DNA of 64,000 bases. It comes from Mycoplasma yeatsii. GTDB taxonomy: Bacteria; Bacillota_I; Bacilli_A; Mycoplasmatales; Mycoplasmataceae. Position numbers and translations under genes: made by a program. Below are positions 43,057 to 53,190 of this stretch, piece by piece. Position 1 is the stretch's first letter. Each line of letters starts with the position of its first letter. Under the pieces are notes generated by a model. It did not search any database and was not told where the DNA came from. It saw nothing but the letters and a program-made list of their open reading frames with translations. The stretch is from NCBI RefSeq assembly GCF_030815295.1, contig NZ_JAUSWP010000004.1, one strand, 5' to 3'.

Positions 43057-44613
43057 TTATTCTTTTTTATTGTTTACAACTTCTTGTTGTTTATTAACTT
43101 TTAATGCTTTTTCTTGTTGCTTTTTAAGCTTTTTATCTAAAATTATTTTCATTCTTTGTTTTTCAGATTCTGAAATTACAGTTGTACTATCTTCTATTAA
43201 ATGTTCGGTTTTACCTACAATTGTACTAATAGCGGTTCCTGAAGTTACATTAACTGCAGTTCTACCCATATCAAAAATACCATCTAAAGCTCCAATAATT
43301 GAATAAACTCCTTGAAAGTAAGCTCCAAATCCCAATCCAGCTAATACTCCAGCTGTAACTACTCCAGCAGTTCCAGGTATACCACTAATTCCTAAAGAAG
43401 CTACTAAAGTGATAAATAAAGCTAAAATGAAAAATACTACTAATCCCATACTTGTTAGATTACTATCATGTTGAGCTCCAGTTCATAAAAAGCTTGTAAT
43501 AACTCCTGATTGAACTCCAGCACACCCCATTAAACCTAATGTAGTTGAAAGTGGAGTAACTGTTGAAACAACACTATCATCAACTTTAATATCATCTTTT
43601 AAAGTATTGATCATCATTGGTAATGTCGCATTTGATGATTGAGTTGCAAATCCTTGAATTAATACTTTTAATGATTGTTTTCATCAACTAAATACTTTAA
43701 TTCTAAATACTAATAACATTAAAGTAATTCAAATTAATGAAATAGATAATCCAATATAACCTACTCCAATAGCTTTACCAATTGAAGATAATGCACCAAT
43801 TGGTTTAGAAATAATTGAACTAGTAATCATTGAAAAGACAGCTAGTGGCATTATTTTCATAAATGTCATTAAAACAGAAATAACTAATTTTCAAGCTACA
43901 TCAGCACCTTTTCTAATTTTTTCCATTTCATCAGGCATTTTTTTAGATAATATTTTAACTGAATTACCGATTAAAAATCCTAATACCATTAAAGGAACAA
44001 CTGCATTTGTTAATCATGGTTGAACAAAATTAGCTGGGAAATAATTTCATATAATAGTTACAAGTGCTTTAGTTTCAAACTTAGCATTATTACTTTCTCC
44101 AATAGGTTGTAGATCAACACCTTTTCCTACATTTAATAAAATACCTATTCAAAATGTAACAATAAATGCAAAAGCAGTATTTAAAAGTAATAACGCGGTT
44201 GCTTTAATTGAAATTCTAGCAATATTTTTCTTTCCTGGTTTTGAAACTACTCTAAATATAGCTAAAAATACAACTGGAGCAGTTAATAATAAAATTCCAT
44301 TAATAAAAATCTTTTTAAATAATGAAACTCATATATCTAATTGAACTACTCATAATTTATATCCATCAGTTCCAAACCTAGTTAGTCCATCTTTTGGGAA
44401 ATTATTTATCGCTTGAATTATTATTCCAAAAATTAATCCTAAAAATAATGCTATTAAAATTCTATAAACAAACTTTATCTTATACTTTTTAAATCCAAAT
44501 CATAATAAAGCATTAATAAGTGTAAAAACAAAAATTGATACAAATGCTTGTCAACTGCTAATTGCTAAAAACTTATCTAACAAGACATTAGATTTTTGAT
44601 TAGTTAATATCAT
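43057..44613 (-). CDS. dicarboxylate/amino acid:cation symporter (DAACS family)
   Basis: A 518-residue membrane protein with about eight hydrophobic segments. The SNATLPMM serine-rich loop (FATQSSNATLPMMI) and the hairpin-TM signature near GIPGTAGVVTAGVLAGLG and DGIFDMGRTAVNVTSG (with the NVTSG cation and substrate site) are typical of GltP-like carriers for glutamate/aspartate or dicarboxylates. An unusually charged C-terminal tail of about 45 residues (KKLKKQQEKALKVNKQQEVV) extends beyond the family core. It begins 12 bases after the NADH oxidase gene stop, so it is probably in the same transcript. Confidence 0.88.
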
Positions 44614-44625
44614 TTTTTTACCTCC

Positions 44626-45972
44626 TTATTTTAATAATTTTTCTAAAGCAATATGTATAATGTCAACTACTCTTGAAAATGGTGGAGCATATGGTAAATC
44701 AATTTGAGTTAATGCATCATCAATTTTAATTTGATTTCAAATTAAACTAACTAAAAAATTAATTCTCATAACTGATAGATTACTTCCATACATTTGTGCT
44801 CCTAATAATGTATTAGTTTTAGTATCTAAAATTAGTTTTAATGCTAAACGAGTTGGTGTTGGATTAGCATAATATGATGGATGATCATAATCTTTAATAA
44901 ATACTGTTTTATATTCATAATTTAATTGTTTTGCGGTTGTTTCATTAATTCCAGTTGAAGCTAATTCAGAATCAAATGATTTTACAATAGCAGTTTGTAA
45001 TGTTCCTTGATATTGATTATCAATTTCTAAAATATCATCAGCTACAACTTTAGCAAATTTTCTAGCAACTGTAGCTAGTGGAGTATAAGTGTTTTGTTTT
45101 GTTAGTTTATGAATTGAAGTAGCACAATCTCCACAAGATCAAATATCATTTAAATTAGTTCTTCCTTTATTATCAACTACAATTGCTCCATTTTTTAACA
45201 TTTCAATATTAGTGTCATTTAAAAATTGAGTAGCTGGAGCAAATCCAATTGCTAAAATAACTAAATCAACTTCTAAAGATGAATCATCTTCTAAAACTAT
45301 ATCAATTTTATTTTTATTAGATTTTTCAAAATAAGCTAAACCATTATTTTTAATAATATTAATGTTATTTTTAATTAGATTTTCTTCTAATAAATCTGTA
45401 ATTTCTTTATCAAAAACTTTTTTATTAAGTTGTGATTCTTTTTCTATTAAAACAATTTCTTTATTAAATTCAGCTAACATTTCTAAACATTCTAAACCAA
45501 TAAATCCAGAACCAATAACAGCTACTTTTTTAATAGAATTATTATTTAATTTTTCTTTTAATTTAATACCATCTTCTAATCTTGTTAAAGTGAAAATATT
45601 ATCTAATTCAATTCCTTTAACTTTAGGAGTGATAGGTTTTGCTCCTGTTGAAATAACTAATTTGTCATATGATAATTCTATTAAATTATTATCTTTACGA
45701 TATCAAATCTTTTTATTTTGATCATCTATTTTTTCAACTACTGAATTAGTATAAATTTGAATTTCTTGTTCATTGAATTGTTCGACACTTCTTGCAAGTA
45801 AATCTGTTGGTTTTAAATCTTTATTACTTACAAAATAAGGTAATCCACAAGCACCAAGTGAAACATAGTCTTCTTTTTGAATAACTATAACTTCAGTTTG
45901 ATTTGATAGTTTTTTAATTCTACTAGCAACAGTCATCCCACTAGCAGCACCACCAATAATAACTACTCTCAT
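44626..45972 (-). CDS. nox: NADH oxidase / CoA-disulfide reductase family flavoprotein
   Basis: A 448-residue class III pyridine nucleotide-disulphide reductase. It has an N-terminal FAD motif (IIGGAASGMTVASRIKK), redox-active Cys42 in SLGACGLPYF, a second nucleotide motif VAVIGSGFIGLECLEMLAEF, the FAD-contact VDLVILAIGFAPAT, and a C-terminal dimerisation domain (YAPPFSRVVDI). The single Cys marks water-forming NADH oxidase or CoA-disulphide reductase, which sequence alone does not separate. In mycoplasmas it regenerates NAD during glycolysis or detoxifies oxygen. The ATG follows AGGAGG; the U6-like RNA copy C lies upstream. Confidence 0.9.
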
Positions 45973-46106
45973 TTATACCTCCTAAAGTTTAGAAAAATAA
46001 AGAAAGAAAATTAATTTCTTTCCTATAAATAAAATTAATTCTAATTTAAATTATATTACATTTTACTGAGTTTTAATCATCTAAATAACTTAGAATTACA
46101 TAAAAA

Positions 46107-46203
46107 AATAAGCTTATTGCTAAGCTTATTTATAGTCCTACATTTACGTTAAGCATCCTCAAGGTCAGCAGGGCTGGCTAAGACTAAACCCCCGATAGGT
46201 AAA
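46107..46203 (-). ncRNA. U6-like small RNA, copy C
   Basis: On the minus strand it has 5' end near CTATCGGGGG and core TAGTCTTAGCCAGCCCTGC. The loop carries TTGAGGAT, and helix 1 is TAGTC/GACTA. It ends in a 10-bp terminator (AATAAGCTTA, TTGC, TAAGCTTATT) with T7. A plausible TTTACA/TATAAA promoter precedes it. It is nearly identical to copy D 215 bases away and homologous to copies A and B. No protein frame fits. Confidence 0.75.
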
Positions 46204-46317
46204 AATTTATAAAAAATATTTACTTTGTAAATATATCACAAATCATAATTATTTAAAACATTTTGTTTAAAAACTCATGAAGTTTTAATCATTTAAATAA
46301 CTTAGAATTGCATAAAA

Positions 46318-46413
46318 AATAAGCTTATTGCTAAGCTTATTTATAGTCCTACATTTACGTTAAGCTTCCTCAAGGTCAGCAGGGCTGGCTAAGACTAAAC
46401 CGCCGATCCAAAT
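46318..46413 (-). ncRNA. U6-like small RNA, copy D
   Basis: Same sequence as copy C apart from a few substitutions. One substitution (AGC for TGC) completes an inner GCT/AGC pair. It has the same terminator. The 5' part (TCGGCGG) starts about 45 bases after the uvrC stop codon. Confidence 0.75.
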
Positions 46414-46456
46414 ACTCTAAAATGAATACTTGCTATATTAATATAGCACAAAATAT

Positions 46457-48211
46457 TTAATCATTCAAATAATCTAATATTAATTGAGTAATCTTTTTAT
46501 TTTTAACTATTTTATTTAACTCATCAAAATCAGAATTTTTAATATTATCAATAGTTTTGAAATGTTTGTATAATTCTTGACTAGTTTTTTTACCTACTCC
46601 TTTAATATTTAATAGTTGGTCTTGAATTTGATTATGATATTTTTTTCTAAATCCAGATTTAGCATATTCATCAACTCTAATTTGAACACCAGACAATCAA
46701 TTATAAAGTTTTTTAAATTGTTTTATTTCAACAGTTTGATCAAATATATCAATTAATGCTCTAGTTTTATGATGATCATCTTTAACTAATCCAATAACAT
46801 CAATATCTAAATTTAATTGTTCTAAAACTTGTTTACAAGCTTTTATTTGAATATGTGATCCATCAACAATAATTAGATCAGGTAATGTATCATTAGTTTC
46901 TAATTTTTTAGTAAATCTTTTTTTAATCATAAACTTCATACGATCAAAATCAGAAGAGTTAGTTGAATCAATATTATATTTTCTAAATTCAGATCTGATA
47001 GCTTTAGCATTTTTATATACAACACAAGCTCCAGTTATAAATTGGTTATAAATATTTGAAATATCAAACATTTCAATATAACTTGGATATGATCTAATAT
47101 TTGATATTTGTTGAAGTGTAGTTAGAATTTCATCTTCACTTCCTAAATTAACATTATTTGATAATTTAGCTTTATTAGATAGTTCAATAGCATTTTGTTT
47201 TGCTAAATTAATTAGAATTTGATCTTGTTTATTTAAACTGTGACTTGTAAAGCTTAAAATGTTTTGATCAATATCTAATAGTTCAATTTCATTAGGAATT
47301 AATAAAATATCAGGAGTAATATTTTTATCATAAATTTGTTGTAAAAAACTATTTAATAGTTCAACTACTTCTTGACTTTCATAATTTTGAACATATTCAT
47401 CTTTAAATGTTAATTGACCATTTCTATAAAATAAAATCACAAAACAAATTCTATTATCATCTAAATAATAATTAATAACATCAATATTTTTATCACTATT
47501 AAACTCAACATTTTGAGCTGTTGTAATAAATTCTAAACTAGCCAGTTGTTCTTTAATTTTTTGAGCTTGTTCAAATTGTAACAATTCACTTGCTTTATTC
47601 ATTTGATTAATTAAACTAGTTTTAACTTGACTAATATCGCCTTTAAAAAACTTATCTACTTGTTTTATTTGATTTGAATAATAACTAGGATCAACTTGTT
47701 TAAAACAAGCTCCAGAACATTGGTTTAAATGATAATACAAACAGGGTTTATTTAAATTACCTTTACACCTTTTTAAAGGAAATAATCTTTGTAAAGTTAA
47801 TAAAATAGCTCTAGCATTACTTTTTAATGGTAAAGGTCCATAATTTCTTAAACCTTTTTTATTATACTTTCTTTCATATTTATAAGTTGGATCTTTTTGA
47901 TTAGTAATCACAATATAAGGATAAGCTTTATCATCATTTAATAAAATATTATATTTAGGACGATATTTTTTAATTAAGTTTTCTTCTAAAATTAAAGATT
48001 CTTTTTCATTATTTACAACAAAATAATTAATATCATCAATTTCACGAACTAATCTTGTAGTTTTAATATTATGAGCACGATTAAAATAAGAACTAACTCT
48101 TTTTTTAAGATTTTTAGCTTTTCCTACATATATAACTTGTTTTAAGTTATTTAAATATAAATAACAACCTGCTTTATTAGGTAATAAATTAATTTTTTCT
48201 TCTAATTTCAT
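46457..48211 (-). CDS. uvrC: excinuclease ABC subunit C
   Basis: A 584-residue protein when the TGA at 46697 is read as Trp. It has an N-terminal GIY-YIG nuclease (GCYLYLNNLKQVIYVGKAKNLKKRVSSYF), a cysteine-rich segment (PCLYYHLNQCSGACFK), a UVR-type helix (NKASELLQFEQAQKIKEQL), an RNase H-like C-terminal nuclease (EMFDISNIYNQFITGACVVY...DLIIVDGSHIQIKA), and helix-hairpin-helix repeats at the end (IKGVGKKTSQELYKHF). It makes both incisions in nucleotide excision repair with UvrA and UvrB. It follows 5 bases after the FtsK-N-like membrane gene. Confidence 0.95.
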
Positions 48212-48216
48212 AATCT

Positions 48217-49461
48217 TTATTTGTTAAAAGTAAGTGTATCATCATCTGATAATAATTTATCTAAAGTAATATTTTTTTCTTCTTCAGTTTGTTGATTTTT
48301 ATTTCACCCAAAAGGATTAATATCTCTTTGTTGTCAAAATTGTTCTCTTGCTTGTTCAATTGGAACATCTTTTTGATTCATTTTAATATTAATTAAATTA
48401 AGTTCTTTATCAAAATCTTGATTTTCATCATCTATTATTTGATCATCAATATTTAGATCATCTAAACTATAAGTTTGATCAATTTCTAGATCATATTTTA
48501 AATCATAATCATCTTCTAAAATAGCTTTAAAATCTTTTAATTCTTCTTTTTTAGCTTTCACATATGATGGTAGTTGAATAATTAAATCACTATTATTAAT
48601 ATCTTTATTATCAAATAATAAATTAGTATTTAAATTATCTATTTTATTTAAATTATTATTAACTTTTAGATCTTGATCATTTATTTGAATTTGATTTAAT
48701 AATTCAGCATAAATTGGAGTATCTTTAGATGATAAATATAAAATTCTTAATGCTTTACCTCTTTTTTTATGTTTAGGTTTAAATAAATAAAATCCATCAC
48801 CAGTTAAAATTCAATTAAAGTAAATAAATATAATAAAAATCACAATTATATAAGTAGTTGGAAGTGAAGTATATAATAATACAGCAATAATAAAACTACC
48901 TATAATTCCACCACCTAAATAAGGATTGAAATAATTTTGTGGATTAATTAAATAATCAGTTAAAACTTTATAATTTTGTTTATTAAATACTGAGTGATTA
49001 ATTGATTGTTGATTGTATGTTTTTATAATTTCATTAAAAATATTTTTTTGTCATAAAGCATTTATTTTATAAACACTTGAATTAGTTTGATACATTACAG
49101 TAAATAAAATTAAAGATGTTAAACATAAAATTATAATAAAACCAACTAAAAGCATTAATTTAAATCTTATTTTAAACTTAAATTTTATTTGAATAAAAAT
49201 ACATAAATCAAAAACTAATAATATTAAATAAACTAAATATTTAACTCAACCAAAAATATAACTAAATAAAAGATCGTCAATTAATTGACCTATAATAGTA
49301 ATACGAGCAAAACTAATTGAAATAAAAAGTAATAATAAAAAACCGTTTACTACTCAAGCAACTGAGTCTTGTTTATACTTTTTTTTCTGTCTTTTAAAAA
49401 TAATAGTTTTATCTTCATTATAAAGTTGTTGTTTATTTTTTATTACTTTTTGATCTTGCAT
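48217..49461 (-). CDS. hypothetical membrane protein with acidic cytoplasmic domain
   Basis: A 414-residue protein. The first 230 residues have about four or five transmembrane helices (VVNGFLLLLFISISF, YLVYLILLVFDLCIFIQI, LMLLVGFIIILCLTSLILF, IIGSFIIAVLLYT, YIIVIFIIFIYFNW). The remaining 180 are hydrophilic and acidic (LDDLNIDDQIIDDENQDFD). The topology is like the N-terminal part of FtsK-type DNA translocases, but no ATPase follows, so this is only a comparison. The ATG at 49461 begins MQDQKVIKNKQQLYN. Confidence 0.65.
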
Positions 49462-49564
49462 TTTTTTTCTAATTCCTTTATTACTTTTTTATTATATCTA
49501 ATAATAGCTTGACTATTTTTATATATTTTAACAATCTTATTTTTACAAATCTAATAGTTGACTA

Positions 49565-49605
49565 TAAAAGCGTTTTTTCTATTTTAAATAGAGTTAAACG
49601 CTTTT
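49565..49605. terminator. terminator after the RNase J-like gene
   Basis: AAAAGCG/CGCTTTT with an inner AT-rich stem (CTATTT/AAATAG) lies just after the stop codon and has T runs on both sides. Confidence 0.65.
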
Positions 49606-49609
49606 TTAA

Positions 49610-51361
49610 TTATTGAACTTTTTTAGGTTTTGAACTAGTTTTAGCTTGATTGTTATGTCTTTTTTTAGTTTGTTTTGCAACAAATACTTTTCCATCAGTT
49701 TCATTAATAATAGCTAAAACAATAGGGTTTTTTCCTGATTCTTGTCTTACTAAACTTCTTACTTTATTTGTTATTTCTTTTTTAATTTCACTTAGATCAT
49801 ATTTATTTGGGTGTTGTTTAAATAATGTTTGTCCTTCTAAAATTAAATTAGTTACTTCTTTTTGAATTATTTTAAAGATTGGATTATCTTCTTGAATGTA
49901 TAATACTCCACGCATTTGAGTATCAATCAATGAAACTAATTCTTTATTTCTAGAATCAATTGTTGCACCAACTATAATTACTCCATCAGTTGCTAATTGT
50001 TTTCTTTCATTTAAAACAATAGAACCAACATCACCAATACCAACACCATCAACATAAGTATTACCTTCATCAGCTGTATGTTCAGATATTGCTAGATGTT
50101 TTTTAGATAATACTAGTGTTTCACCATTATCAATAATTCCAACATTACCAGGTTCTACTCCTGCTTCGATCGCTGCTTTTTCAGCTTTTAAACATTCTTT
50201 ATATAACGCTTTTATTGGAATGAAATATTTAGGTTTTAATAATGAAGTCATCATTTTAATATCTTCATAACTTGCTCTCATTGATCAAATATTTTTATCA
50301 CTTAAAGCAACTAATTTTGCATCAGTTCTAGCTAGTTCATCTAAAATTTGAGCGTGTCTTTTTTCAATTCCAGCAGCAGGTGGAGTTGCTAAAATAATTA
50401 CATCTTTTTCAGTAAATTCAACAACATGATCATTTCCTGTTGCTATTTTCATTAATTTAGAATATAGATCATCAGCATTACCTGAAATAATTAATACTCC
50501 ATCATCTGATTGCATATATTCTTGAATGCTAATTAATGAATCTTTATTAATTACTAAGTTTTCATGAATTAAATTAGATTTTAAAACTGCATCCATTGTT
50601 CTTCCGTAAACTGCAATTTTTCTATTATTTTCAATAGCAGCCATACAAATTTCACTTAATTTATAAATATCTTCTTCAAATATTCCTACTACTATTTTCG
50701 TTTTCTTTTCTTTAAATGGTGCGGCTATATAACGATCAATTTTATGATTTGGAACAGTAAAGTCTTGACGCGAAGCAAACTCAGCATCTGAAATAAATGC
50801 TAAAACTCCTTTTTTAGCAACTTCTGAAATATAAGCAAAATCAGTTGAAAAATATGATTGTTCTTTTCCATCAATTATATAATCTCCAACATAAATAATA
50901 GAACCTAAATCGGTACTAAAAGCATAACCAAGAGATTGAGGTGATGATGAAGTTGTTCTAAATACTTCAACTTTAACATTTCCTACTTTAATTACATCTT
51001 TATCTTTAACTGTTTTAAACATTTTTTCTTTATGTTTTAATCTCATTCTTTCGATTTTGATTTTTGCAATTAATTCAGTAATTTCATTACAATAAACAGG
51101 AACATCTATTTCTTTTAATAAATATCCTAATGAACCGATATTATAAGCACTAGGATTAGTTAAAAATACTGCTTTAATTTTTTTCTTATTTTGTTTAATA
51201 TAGTCTAATTTAGGAATAACAGTATCAATTCCTAAAATACCTTTTTCTGGATATTTTAATCCAGCATCTAATATAAACATCTCATCATTGATTTCTAAAA
51301 CGTAAAGGTTTTTACCTTTTTCATCTTGTCCACCAAGAGCTGTAAATCTAATATTTGGCAT
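49610..51361 (-). CDS. rnjB: RNase J2-like protein lacking the metal-binding motifs
   Basis: A 583-residue protein of the metallo-beta-lactamase/beta-CASP RNase J family, complete with TGA at 50285 as Trp. Length and domain order match RNase J. The catalytic HxHxDH motif expected after AVFLT reads NPSAYNIG. The later HxSGHA position reads MRASY, and the PVHGE position reads PIKALYK. All zinc ligands therefore appear replaced. B. subtilis RNase J2 is a partly degenerate partner that complexes with J1, and this protein probably plays that structural role. A separate active J1 is expected elsewhere in the genome. Confidence 0.85.
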
Positions 51362-51521
51362 TATAAAAAATTCCTTTCATTTTAAATATTATAAAATCTC
51401 ACTAATCGCGTTTAATCGTTAGATTAGTTAAAAGTTTATTTCTTAATATATATTTTAACTTATAAATTTTTATTATTGAATAATAGAATTGTTTTAATAG
51501 TTAAGTTGTCTGTTAATAATA

Positions 51522-51547
51522 AAAAACAAGTCCTAAGACTTGTTTTT
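51522..51547. terminator. terminator of the second low-complexity lipoprotein
   Basis: AAAAACAAGTC, CTAA loop, GACTTGTTTTT lies 8 bases after the stop codon. Confidence 0.85.
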
Positions 51548-51554
51548 GTATGAA

Positions 51555-51884
51555 TTATTGAGCAGCTGGAGCTGATGTTGATGCTGGAGCTGTTCCTTCT
51601 CCACGAGCACCTTCTCCTGAACCTCCTCCAGCAGCGTCACTTCCTGATCCTCCGCCAGAAGCTCCTTCTGAACCTCCTCCAGAGTTATTACCTTCACCTG
51701 ATTCTTCTTCTTTTTTATCTTTATCTTCGTCTTCTTTTTTACCTTCTTCACCCGAATTTGATTGATCACCAGGTTTTTTAGCATCTTCAGTTGGTTTTTT
51801 AGCTTCAGTTTTACATGCAACTGCAACTGCACCAGTTGTAGCAACCATTGCAACTGATCCTAAAATTGTTAGTAATTTTTTCAT
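51555..51884 (-). CDS. Vmm/Vmc-like low-complexity surface lipoprotein
   Basis: A 109-residue prolipoprotein with the same leader as the gene at 19906-20250 (MKKLLTILGSVAMVATTGAV, AVAC with Cys24). The mature region starts KTEAKKPTEDAKKPGDQSN, then an acidic segment (KKEDEDKDKKEEESGEG). It ends in Gly/Ser/Ala repeats (SGGGSGSDAAGGGSGEG). Start chosen at 51884 for the signal peptide; the frame is open upstream to 51938. Its promoter is of the homopolymer-spaced type (51977-52003). It is a probable variable surface antigen. Confidence 0.82.
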   Translation of the reverse strand: MKKLLTILGSVAMVATTGAVAVACKTEAKKPTEDAKKPGDQSNSGEEGKKEDEDKDKKEEESGEGNNSGGGSEGASGGGSGSDAAGGGSGEGARGEGTAPASTSAPAAQ

Positions 51885-52164
51885 AAGTTTGTATCCTTCT
51901 CTAAATCGAAAATATATTTTGAATTTAAATAAGTACAACTAAAGTATAATTTTTTACTTTTGCAGTACTTAACTTTATTCTATTTTTTTTTTTTTTTGTT
52001 CAAGCGTTTTACATAATAACTAGACATTAGTCTTAAGATTAAAATATTAAAGTAACAAACTACTTTTTTAAATAAAAAAATAACTCCTTTAAAAGAGTTA
52101 TAAATTATTGAAAATAGATATTATCTGTAATATATTAATAATGTAAATATTTTTATAAATATTT
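51885..52164. other. lipoprotein upstream region and terminator
   Basis: This holds the leader and promoter of the lipoprotein. It also has a minus-direction terminator (TAACTC, 8-nt loop, GAGTTA, T7 on the minus strand) at about 52075-52100 and AT-rich sequence before small RNA B. No ORF is present. Confidence 0.45.
51977..52003 (-). promoter_or_regulatory. promoter with A15 spacer (candidate phase-variable)
   Basis: On the minus strand: TTGAAC (-35, 51998-52003), A15 (51983-51997), TAGAAT (-10, 51977-51982), then AAAGTTAAGTAC shared with the promoter at 20326. The spacer is 15 nt, entirely A. Confidence 0.78.
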
Positions 52165-52170
52165 TATTTA

Positions 52171-52268
52171 TAGATTGGCGGACAGGTTCTAGCCGGCCCT
52201 GCCTACCATTTGAGATGGCGAAATAAGGAAATAGAACCATTACAACTTCTAAATGAAGTTGTTTTTTT
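52171..52268 (+). ncRNA. U6-like small RNA, copy B
   Basis: A plus-strand RNA of about 98 bases that begins near TAGATTGGCGG. The core is GGTTCTAGCCGGCCCTGCC. The inner helix GCC/GGC encloses TTGAGAT. Helix 1 is GGTTCT/AGAACC. It ends in an ACAACTTC/GAAGTTGT terminator with T7. The upstream sequence TATTAATAATGTAAATATTTT is shared with copy A, which points to a conserved promoter. It is convergent with nadK. Confidence 0.75.
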
Positions 52269-52277
52269 ATTTAATAC

Positions 52278-53075
52278 CTAACTCTTAGTCTTATCATTTA
52301 AAACGAAAATATCATTTAATATTTCAGTTTTACTAATTTTATGTTTACTTAAATTTAATAAATTAATTTTTTTACTACTTAATTTAACTAATAAGTTTTT
52401 TGATTCTAAATCATATTCAAAAGTATCTGCACTTAATCCTACTTTATCTAAACTTTCTAATTCTAATTTAATTTGTTGTTGATCTGAAAAAATAACAGGA
52501 GCGTTTAATGTTCTAAATTTATTAGTTGAAACAGGCATTAACTCTTGCATTTCATATAATGACACTTCAGGATAAATAATTGCGCCATGAGCTGATTTCA
52601 TAAATCCAGTAGATCCACTAGGTGTTGAAAAAACTAAACCTGTTCCTTTAAATTCTTCTAAAAGTTCATCATTAATATAAATTTTTGTTGTTAATGGTCT
52701 TATGTGATTTGTAACTTTTATTTCATTTATTGCATAAACTTTTTTATCGTTAAAATTGACTTCTAATAAAGCAAGTTGAGTAATATTTGCATTTTTTAAT
52801 AAATCACAACAAATCGCTTCTTGTAAATCTTCAATTCTATTTTTATTAGTATAAAAACCAATTCCACCGAACTTAATTGGAGCAAAAACTAATTTATCTA
52901 ATAAATGCTGATATTTATGAACAGCTACTAAAAAAGTACCATCGCCTCCAATTACAAAAACAATATCAGGATTTTTTTCATCTTCAACAAAATTATTTTT
53001 ATTTAATAATTCAATTAAATCATTTTTAATATTATTTGTTTTATCATAACTATTTGTTACTAAACTATATTTCAT
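52278..53075 (-). CDS. nadK: NAD kinase
   Basis: A 265-residue enzyme. It has FVIGGDGTFLVAVHKY (GGDG phosphate-binding), GFYTNKNRIEDL, AINEIKVTN (NE motif) and the conserved glycine-rich FSTPSGSTGFMKSAHGAIIYP. It phosphorylates NAD to NADP using ATP or polyphosphate. The ATG at 53075 sits 9 bases from AAGGAG; an upstream in-frame TTG at 53084 is less likely. Confidence 0.93.
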   Translation of the reverse strand: MKYSLVTNSYDKTNNIKNDLIELLNKNNFVEDEKNPDIVFVIGGDGTFLVAVHKYQHLLDKLVFAPIKFGGIGFYTNKNRIEDLQEAICCDLLKNANITQLALLEVNFNDKKVYAINEIKVTNHIRPLTTKIYINDELLEEFKGTGLVFSTPSGSTGFMKSAHGAIIYPEVSLYEMQELMPVSTNKFRTLNAPVIFSDQQQIKLELESLDKVGLSADTFEYDLESKNLLVKLSSKKINLLNLSKHKISKTEILNDIFVLNDKTKS

Positions 53076-53160
53076 ATCAATCAACTCCTTAATTGTTATT
53101 ATATACGTTTGATTAGAAATAACTTGTCTAAACTTTACTTATATTTTAATTCAAGATTAA

Positions 53161-53180
53161 AAAACTCTAACAATATAGTT
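53161..53180 (-). terminator. terminator of the short-chain dehydrogenase gene
   Basis: CTCTAAC/GTTAGAG stem around 53164-53184 is followed by a T run on the minus strand. Confidence 0.7.
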
Positions 53181-53190
53181 AGAGAATTAT

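Larger units (their letters stand above)
46068..46413 (-). repeat. tandem duplication carrying small RNAs C and D
   Basis: Two direct copies of about 130 bases (46068-46200 and 46283-46410) include the RNA, its terminator and about 35 bases of downstream sequence (TTTTAATCAT.TAAATAAC). Promoter regions diverge between copies. Confidence 0.8.

Noticed and set aside
53075..53084. TTG start for nadK
   Set aside because: The ATG at 53075 has a correctly spaced AAGGAG.
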